A stretch of 64,000 nucleotides of DNA from Corythucha ciliata (taxonomy: Eukaryota > Arthropoda > Insecta > Hemiptera > Tingidae), in assembly GCA_038030265.1 (NCBI GenBank), contig CM075942.1, positions 37,910,751 to 37,974,750 on the forward strand, in the 5' to 3' direction. A program made the position numbers and the translations under genes. Shown piece by piece: positions 57,731 through 64,000 of the stretch. Below the pieces are notes generated by a model. It did no database searches. It was not told the origin of the DNA and saw only the letters and a list, made by a program, of their open reading frames with translations. Numbering within the stretch: the stretch's first letter is position 1; every line of letters begins with the position of its first letter.

Positions 57731-58189
57731 GTCCGAATAGTCTGTATCGACCTTCAAGATCTAATTGAAAAATTTAATTTAAAAATAAAAGTAAAATGTA
57801 ACCATTTACTAATTTAACCTCATTCCTTGTGGCCGTGGCTTAATTAATAAAAATATATGTTTACACATTAATAAGACAATGGGCTCTTCGACATTTTTCC
57901 CTCCCGCTTGCCGAAAATGGAAAATCTAAGTACCTACTCACATGACCCCCCGCGAGGCTCCCAGGAGTCCCGAAGTCCACTCCCAACTCTGGGTCTGTAC
58001 TCGACTAGACTGACTTCCTGAATGCATTGACCCCTTCTCATATCTCTGGGGTTCAAAATGAGATAAATCCCTTTTTCTACAACCCTATCTATAATCCTTA
58101 CTCTTGTCTCGCTAACTAAACCCTTCTATTCATTTTACAATAAAACCCATGATTCACGCAGAAACATTTTCCTTAATTTACTTCATATT
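57731..58189. other. Short spacer without recognisable gene
   Basis: CCGAATAGTCTGTATCGACC at 57733 is the inverted partner of GGTCAATACAGACTATTCG at 56652-56670, so it marks the outer right edge of the nested stack. The rest is unremarkable AT-rich DNA. Confidence 0.5.
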
Positions 58190-59317
58190 TATGTTATTCG
58201 CAATGGCCGAATTAGCCCATTGCACGAAAAATTTACCCACAACGCGTTATGCGTAGTGCGAAATCCTCACACGCGTCGTGGGTAATTTTATTCACCCAGT
58301 GGGCGGAATGAAATATGTACCCATAACGCGTTCTGAGGGATTGTAATAGAAAAGTTAAATACGTGTGATGAAAATGAATTTCACAGCCATATGTTCATAA
58401 ATTTTAGCTGTCAAAGTTAAGCTCGGTGCACACGATGCATTTTTCGAAGCATGTTTACTTGCATGGGGAAAAAAAACATATGATCCCCATCAGTGACCGG
58501 ATGTTTTTTAGAACAGGCAGGCCATCATGCTTCAAAAAAATGCATCGTGTGCACCGAGCTTTAATCTCATCCCGTCTCACATGTGTTTCATTTTTCTATT
58601 ACAACCCCCCTGGGTGATTCATTTTACTCAATCGCAGAAATAAAGGTAAGGGTGAGTCTATTTCGCGTCGTAGCTCTTCCGATTTTACCCACAACGCGTT
58701 GTCCGTATTTCGAATTACCCACACAGTGATTTTAACCCGGCTTCTGTGTCTTGCCTGATTAAATGGCGATAACTTTTAGTTTGAGTATGTTGGGCGTCTC
58801 GTGTGTTCTCGTGGTAAATGCCACAGGAGCATATCACGCGAGAATAAATAAAGTTTGCCTCTTTGATGTATGTTTCTCCCTCGTTCTTTGTTTCGCTACG
58901 GTCTTTTCTTTTTAATTTCCTTTTTATTGTAATTTTTTTATTTTTTTCAAGCATATCATTCCGTTTCATTTGCTGTAATTGTACAGCAATAACGCTGTAA
59001 TGGGAGTTGAGACACATCTGACTGCTTTGTGAGTAATTCGAAATGCGCACAACGCGAAGCGGGTAAATCGAAGTACCTACCCAGAACACGTTGTGGATAA
59101 AGTTGGAAGACCCACTACGCAAAATAGACTAACCTAACCCGCATTTCGGCTATTGAGCGAAGTGAATTACCCAGATCGCGCTATGGGTATTTCGTTCCGC
59201 CCACTGGGCAAAATAATTACCCACAACGCGTTGTGGGCATTTCACCCTGCCCATAACACGTTCTCGGTAAATTTGTCGGGCAATGGGCAAATTCGGCCGT
59301 TGCGAACAACATTTACA
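58190..59317. mobile_element. 1.1 kb inverted-repeat element with repeated ACGCGT dyads
   Basis: The left terminus (TATGTTATTCGCAATGGCCG at about 58191, then GCCCATTGC) matches the right inverted (GCAATGGGC, then CGGCCGTTGCGAACAACATT near 59312). At least nine copies of a dyad close to ACCCACAACGCGTTGTGGGT lie inside, near 58233, 58268, 58318, 58685, 59048, 59080, 59164, 59219 and 59252. A TTAA-flanked MITE has inserted at 58421-58560. No convincing gene; the 135-codon minus-strand frame 58715-59122 lacks motifs. Confidence 0.8.
58421..58560. mobile_element. 140 bp hairpin MITE flanked by TTAA
   Basis: GCTCGGTGCACACGATGCAT at 58421 and its exact complement ending 58560. TTAA occurs on both sides (58417-58420 and 58561-58564). 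Arms stay paired through TTCGAAGCATG and CATGCTTCAA. Inserted within the 58190-59317 element. Confidence 0.88.
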
Positions 59318-59527
59318 TTAAAAACAAAAAACAAATCGAATTAGCCTGTGGTGAATTGCACCACCGGGAGTTAGGTTGGAGTTACTAAACTCTAACATTA
59401 TTTACATGAATTGTGACGCATTTTTCGTTAATTCTGAGTTAACGTAACACAAACCTTAACTCTCGGTGGTGAAATCCACCACTAGTATGAATTTCCACCC
59501 CGTTACAAAGTCACCAAACACGCATTA

Positions 59528-59755
59528 AGGTCTATTCACACACATCAGTGCCGTGAACGGAACGTGCCCCGTCTGGGACACGGACGGGGCACGTCCGACA
59601 AGTAAAATATTATTCTCATATGGGAATTGAGAGGCTCGTTCACACATATCCGGCACGTGCCAGGGACGTGACCCTTCAATTTCCATTGAAAATAATATTT
59701 TATTTGCCGGACGGGGCACGTCCCGTTCACGGCACTAATGTGTGTGCATCGACCT
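59528..59755. mobile_element. 228 bp hairpin MITE flanked by TTA
   Basis: AGGTCTATTCACACACAT at 59528 pairs with ATGTGTGTGCATCGACCT ending 59755. The arms continue through AGTGCCGTGAACGG and GGACGGGGCACGTCC. TTA flanks both sides (59525-59527 and 59756-59758). Long GC-rich arms for an AT-rich host. Confidence 0.85.
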
Positions 59756-59758
59756 TTA

Positions 59759-60621
59759 TGGTTTTGAATCATACTGTGAGCCAAATTCAAATAGTCTGTT
59801 TTGGTAATCGAATGTTCTAAATTTTGAGGTGAATGTCGGATTTTTATGGTGTTATATGGGAGTGATTCAGTGGATTGTCCTGCGATTGGACTGAGCGAGT
59901 GTGCGCTACGATCCGAGCTACGAGCTTGATCTGACCAGGCAAAATCGAGTCAGGGAGGAGACTCGGCTCACTGCAGGACTGGTGAGAACCACGCTAGAGC
60001 GAAATGGGGACTGTGGACTTTGCGGTTAAGCCCCGCAGCTTTGTTTAAAGATAAATGTGAAAGACGATGGGAGTTGGACTGACCAGACGTTGAAAAATTT
60101 GAGATCGAAAAGTAGGACAAAAAAAAGGAAAATGTTGATCTCTCTCCAGACACGTACCTGAAAAATGAGCCTGGACGTCCCATGACACTCTACAAATTAG
60201 GACATGGCCGGGGAAAGTCGGACGTCTGGTCACCCTAGTACCCTCAGAACATCCAAATAGAGAGGATCACCTTCCTCTCCATTCCTCGTTGAATTATATC
60301 ACGGGTAGCTAACAGCGGCGAATACCCCAACGGCAAAGGCCACGCCCCTCTAGGTCCTCTATAAATGGAGCTGCTGAAAATAGACTGAATGAAACCCAAA
60401 CGACAGAAATCTTTCCATTCCCTGAAAGTATCATTTGGTCGTTCTCAATCAAAGTTATCTATCTGAGAAATCACCTTTCAGATTGCAGAAGCGAAACTTA
60501 ACTTCAAATATTTTGTTAATTATTTCCTTTAAAACTTTCCATCGGCCTAAAAAATTGTGGCTTTTCCCAAAGATCAGAAAATTAGCTGAATTCAGCAAAT
60601 GTGTCCAGCAATTAATTGAAT
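59759..60621. other. Region without recognisable gene
   Basis: Short frames on both strands overlap without motif or splice support. No element end was recognised. Confidence 0.45.
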
Positions 60622-60759
60622 AATTGAGCTTAGATGACCCTATCTACGGACATTTAGGGGATTACTCCCCTCCTCACCACACCACCCTAGTCACAACTGT
60701 GAATTCGAGGGAGTGGGGAGGCTGAAAATAAAGAAATAAATCTTTAAAATAAATACTTA

Positions 60760-61281
60760 GGGTGCGTTCATAGTGAATCACCTTCACTGCGATACCTCGA
60801 TGAGCGATGCCCCGATGAAACATCGATGAAACATCGATGAAGAACAAACATCAATAATTGTATAGGACTGTTCATAGTGAAGCACCCTCACTGCGATGTG
60901 ATCTTCGATACCTCGCTACTATCATCGATGATTTGAACCATATGGTTCCTCGACCCCCCTCCTGTCCACTGCTTTTTTTTTTTTTCAAAATAAGGGTTAA
61001 AGCTTGAAGGAAACAGGTGTGCGTGACTTACGTAAATTGTGTGAAGGTGGACTTTGAAAGATTTTGAAAAGAAAAAAAAAGGCAACGGACGGGAGGGGGT
61101 CGAGGAACCATATGGTTCAAATCATCGATGATAGTAGCGAGGTATCGAAGATCACATCGCAGTGAGGGTGCTTCACTATGAACAGTCCCATACAATTATT
61201 GATGTTTGTTCTTCATCGATGTTTCATCGGGGCATCGCTCATCGAGGTATCGCAGTAAGGTGATTCACTATGAACGCACCC
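60760..61281. mobile_element. 522 bp MITE flanked by TTA, Harbinger-like
   Basis: Starts GGGTGCGTTCATAGTGAATC at 60760 and ends in the complement at 61281. TTA is duplicated on both sides (60757-60759 and 61282-61284). Arms of about 200 bp are almost identical and carry CATCGATG words and, at their inner ends, GGTTCCTCGACCCCCCTCC. The trinucleotide TTA duplication and GGG ends fit PIF/Harbinger. It interrupts the left arm of the 60622-61656 element and is therefore younger. Confidence 0.9.
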
Positions 61282-61410
61282 TTACTTCTTTACTTGTTTT
61301 GAGTTCCGAGAAAAAATTGCTCCCCAGGTGGGATTCGAACTATCCCGGGAGTCGACGCAAAGAGCGAATCCACCCAGGAGTAATCCCATCTTGGAACTCA
61401 AACTGCACCT

Positions 61411-61488
61411 ATTGGGGTCAGTGCATGTTGGTAAGAGCATCTGGAGCGAAACTAGGAGGTCGTGGGTTCGAATCCCACCTGGGGAGCA
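61411..61488 (+). ncRNA. tRNA-like sequence (pseudo-tRNA or SINE head)
   Basis: A D-arm-like GTGCATGTTGGTAAGAGCAT, an anticodon-arm-like TCTGG-AGCGAAA-CTAGG, and a perfect T arm GTGGG-TTCGAAT-CCCAC with B box GGTTCGAATCC. The loop lacks the usual U before the anticodon, and the 5' acceptor strand does not pair with CTGGGGA, so it is unlikely to be a working tRNA. An inverted B-box copy lies in the left arm near 61330. Confidence 0.5.
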
Positions 61489-61656
61489 ATTTTTTCTCGG
61501 AACTCAAAACAAAAGAAGTAAGTATTTAATTTAAAGATTTATTTCTTTATTTTCAGCCTCCCCAATCCCTCGAATTCACAGTTGTGACTACGGTGGTGCG
61601 GTGAGGAGGGGAGTAATCCCCTAAATGTCCGTAGTTAGGGCCATCTAAGCTCAATT

Positions 61657-63010
61657 GATCATTACATGGTTGTTTTGCCTGGAAATCAGTTGTTTAGCCA
61701 AGAAAATAATATCCTGCCTCCAAAATTTCAATTTATTGGACCCTAGAAAGCAGTTATACAACACGAAACTGAAGATTTTATTTTATGCTTTTTACTTTTG
61801 ATCACTCAGATTTCTGCAGAATTAACTACTTGTGTCTGATTTCACCAAACTGAAAACTTTTAGACACGCTTAAATTAAGTTATGAAATGGCTAATTATGA
61901 ATGGGGCTAATTATTTTAGTTTTAAGGGGTTCATATAAGTACAATAATTGTTGCGCAATAAATTTGTACAATATTTCGTTCCCAGATGTTTACGTACGGC
62001 TATTGTACGTGTATGGGGCGTTTTATTTTCTTTGTGAATTTAGGCCTTATGGTAATGTAACGAAAATAGTTGTTGATGTGCGTATGTGCTTTTCAAGAAA
62101 GGAGATGGCAAATTAAGAATATTAAGAAAGCAAACATTTTTCTATGATATACTTATCTGCGAGTTGTCTGATATGCGTATATGCGAGTTGTTTAGAACAA
62201 CTCACTTGCGGATAGGTGTGGTTTTTTCTTCCTCTGTCTTTTTTTTGAAAATCATTCAAGGATGTAACTATCAAGGCTGCTGCGGCTTCATGGACCTCGA
62301 AAAGCATTATTTGCAAAGCACCAAGTGATTCCCAGTTCAAGAAATGCTACTTAAACCTATCCAATGGTTAGATCTGTGCTAACTTACTGAAGGAAAGTTT
62401 TTCCTGCAGACTACTGACGGTCACAAAGACTGGAAAATGAAATGCACTTAAAATAATAATTGTCTGTACTTATCAAATGTAACCCTCAGTCACAAAACAG
62501 GGCATGAGGTGGGGTTTAAGCTAAGATTTTCATATTTTATCGTAAGCTAAATTGAAAATTGGAGGATTTCATTGATGAATAACGACCGCCAGGAGATTGG
62601 AAAAATTGTGCTACAGAAGGCTAGGTTTTCTTAACTCGTTAACAAAACCCACTTGGACTTTCTAGTGCAAAAATCTGATTGCTTTTACCTTTTACCTGTT
62701 ATCTGTTCGTTACGAGTGCCTTTAAATGGAGGAAATGGAAATAACTTAGTTACAAGGTGTGAGGACGAAATAATCGTCAGACACAGCTTTTGCCATGTAA
62801 GATGGTAAACCATCCATTCTGTCAAAATTAATTGGTGCCCCCCCCCCCCCCGAAATTGTAATATTATCAGTGGATTGAATTATCTCTCCCCGATCCTCAA
62901 ATGTCCACTGTGCTTACCTCGCCTTAAAAATATATTTATGGACCTGAGAAACACTTAAAACAAATGTTTCTCTCTCACTCTCTCTCTCTTTCTTATCGTT
63001 GTCATTTCAG
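61657..63010. other. Region without recognisable gene
   Basis: Contains a C13 tract near 62838 and a (CT)n tract near 62971-62990. GAAATGCACTTAAAATA near 62440 resembles the box seen in the 7-10 kb element. No gene. Confidence 0.4.
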
Positions 63011-63059
63011 CTTTTAGTTACAAAACATTTTTTAAAACGCTGCAAAAAATGTTCGAACA

Positions 63060-63131
63060 ATGGTCAAGCCAGAAACTGTCTGGGAGAAATGGAAGAAACG
63101 ATTTCTTTATAAACTTGAAATAAACGCAATG
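63060..63131 (+). CDS. Candidate first coding exon, unknown product
   Basis: A CT-rich tract and GTCATTTCAG end at 63010, and GCAATG|GTAAGC ends at 63131. This exon (63011-63131) would hold a short leader and an ATG at 63060 in good context (ACAATGG), reading MVKPETVWEKWKKRFLYK to residue 24 in phase 0. Both splice sites are good, but the peptide matches no family I recognise and a partner exon would lie outside the window or was not found. Confidence 0.25.
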
Positions 63132-63509
63132 GTAAGCGTCTTCTTTACTTCCCGATGTAAACATAGAGGTGCAAGGCCGAAAATTCCAAGCTCTTATATT
63201 CATTGCCTTCCTTCTTCCTTCCCAATGAAATTACCAAAAAAAGTGCGAGAAGTACATGTTTTCTATTTTAACTGCGGAAAGTCATTCAAAAACGAAGTTT
63301 TTACCGGAATAATCAGACACTGGTGACAGCATAGATTGACCGATTCTGGGCGTGGATATGTTTCCAGGGGGGGGGGGGCAAAATCAGTAGTTTTGCGTTA
63401 AAATTATTGTAGTCCGCGTGGGCTTTAATGTAGGTAATAATAAAGCCAAATATATGTTGAGCAGTGTCGGAAGGGGAGAGACAACTTTAAAAACCCGATT
63501 TCACGGGGG
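63132..63509. other. Spacer without recognisable gene
   Basis: A G11 tract lies near 63369. The open frame continuing from 63060 to 63326 past the donor is probably intronic. Nothing else recognised. Confidence 0.4.
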
Positions 63510-63889
63510 TTAAGGGGAGTTTACATGTGTTTCCTCGACCCCCCTCCAATCATTCCTCGACTACTCCAAGTTACGTAAATTACCACCGTATTTCTACACC
63601 AATCCTGGATTTCAAGGTCTCATTTAAATCTTCAGCAAATTCCATACAACCGTACGACCTTGCTTTCCTAAATAAGTCGTCGAAAGAGTGAATTTTCCGT
63701 TTTACAGTTATTTTAGGGGTGAAATGTGAAAAAAGAAGATCGTACGGTTGTGCGGAATTTCCTGAAGATTTAAATGACACCTTGAAATCAAGGATTGGTG
63801 CAGAAATACGGCGATAATTTACGTAACGCCGAGTAGGCGAGGTAGGATTGGAAGGGGATCGAGGAAATACATGTACAACTCTCACTTAA
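63510..63889. mobile_element. Foldback element, CTCGACCCCC family, full copy
   Basis: The left arm starts TTAAGGGGAGTTTACATG at 63510. The right arm ends in the diverged complement with CACTTAAT at 63889. Both carry TTTCCTCGA, TTACGTAA, ATTTCTGCACC-type and CGTACGGTTGT-type blocks in inverted order, with a ~60 bp loop. TAA or TTA at the ends suggests the same trinucleotide preference as the small MITEs. Confidence 0.8.
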
Positions 63890-64000
63890 TCGTCGAATAA
63901 ACAAATCTTGCGGATTTGGCATTCGCGGGGTTGGTTTACTGAAAACCCCAATTTCGTGAGTTAACTCAGGATTTGGCTCCGCGTAAACCAATTTCTATTC

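Larger units (their letters stand above)
60622..61656. mobile_element. Outer foldback element with tRNA-like centre
   Basis: AATTGAGCTTAGATG at 60622 is matched inverted, ending 61656. The left arm resumes after an insertion (GAGTTCCGAGAAAAAATTGC at 61301, CTCCCCAGGTGGGATTCGAA at 61320) and its inverted partner lies at about 61461-61513 onward. Removing the inner MITE leaves about 510 bp with arms near 200 bp. The centre contains a tRNA-like sequence. Confidence 0.85.

Noticed and set aside
58715..59122. 135-codon minus-strand frame inside the dyad-rich element
   Set aside because: Lys-rich low-complexity stretch without transposase motifs. Codon pattern and ends give no support.
61411..61488. 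Functional tRNA gene
   Set aside because: The T arm is perfect, but the acceptor stem does not pair and the anticodon loop lacks the conserved U. Kept only as tRNA-like.
61206..61534. 107- and 68-codon plus-strand frames around 61.3 kb
   Set aside because: They cross the end of a MITE and the arm of a foldback element, so the reading frames have no independent meaning.

Overview
This is a 64 kb piece of an AT-rich eukaryotic genome, most likely an arthropod. The coding signal sits in short exons with GT/AG junctions, introns run from about 60 bp to 17.5 kb, and the rest is crowded with short inverted-repeat transposon remnants. The gene families recognised (secreted LRR transmembrane protein, THAP and SWIM zinc-finger proteins) and the repeat load would suit a hemipteran insect such as a whitefly. 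That placement is an inference, because nothing here fixes the species. There is no bacterial-style gene organisation, no CRISPR array and no rRNA gene.

Layout. 1-21 kb has no gene I can support. It holds foldback elements at 3.3-3.7, 7.4-10.7 and 11.4-12.9 kb and small hairpin MITEs. 21.0-21.9 kb carries two decayed zinc-finger genes facing each other: a THAP domain on the plus strand, and a SWIM gene with one clean intron and one frameshift on the minus strand. 22-28 kb holds MITEs, a 1.1 kb inverted-repeat element, a poly(A)-tailed GC-rich insert and a block of degenerate ~30 bp repeats. 29.0-51.4 kb is one plus-strand gene in six exons for a 336-residue single-pass LRR receptor-like protein: signal peptide, about six LRRs, LRR C-terminal cap, one membrane helix, short basic tail. 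Its fourth intron (17.5 kb) is packed with transposon remnants and contains a complete three-exon minus-strand THAP gene inside a 1.3 kb terminal-inverted-repeat element. 51.4-64 kb is again non-coding and dense in nested foldback elements, with one weak candidate first exon near 63.1 kb.

The clearest theme is inverted-repeat DNA. More than twenty hairpin or foldback elements were found by eye. Many small ones are flanked by TAA or TTA, as expected for PIF/Harbinger-type insertion. One has an 8 bp duplication typical of hAT. Several are nested, which gives a relative order of insertion. The THAP and SWIM genes come from protein families that often derive from, or travel with, DNA transposons, so most of the window reads as transposon history around one ordinary host gene.

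All calls come from reading the sequence by eye. Exon joins are predictions without transcript support, and arm lengths of diverged inverted repeats are approximate.
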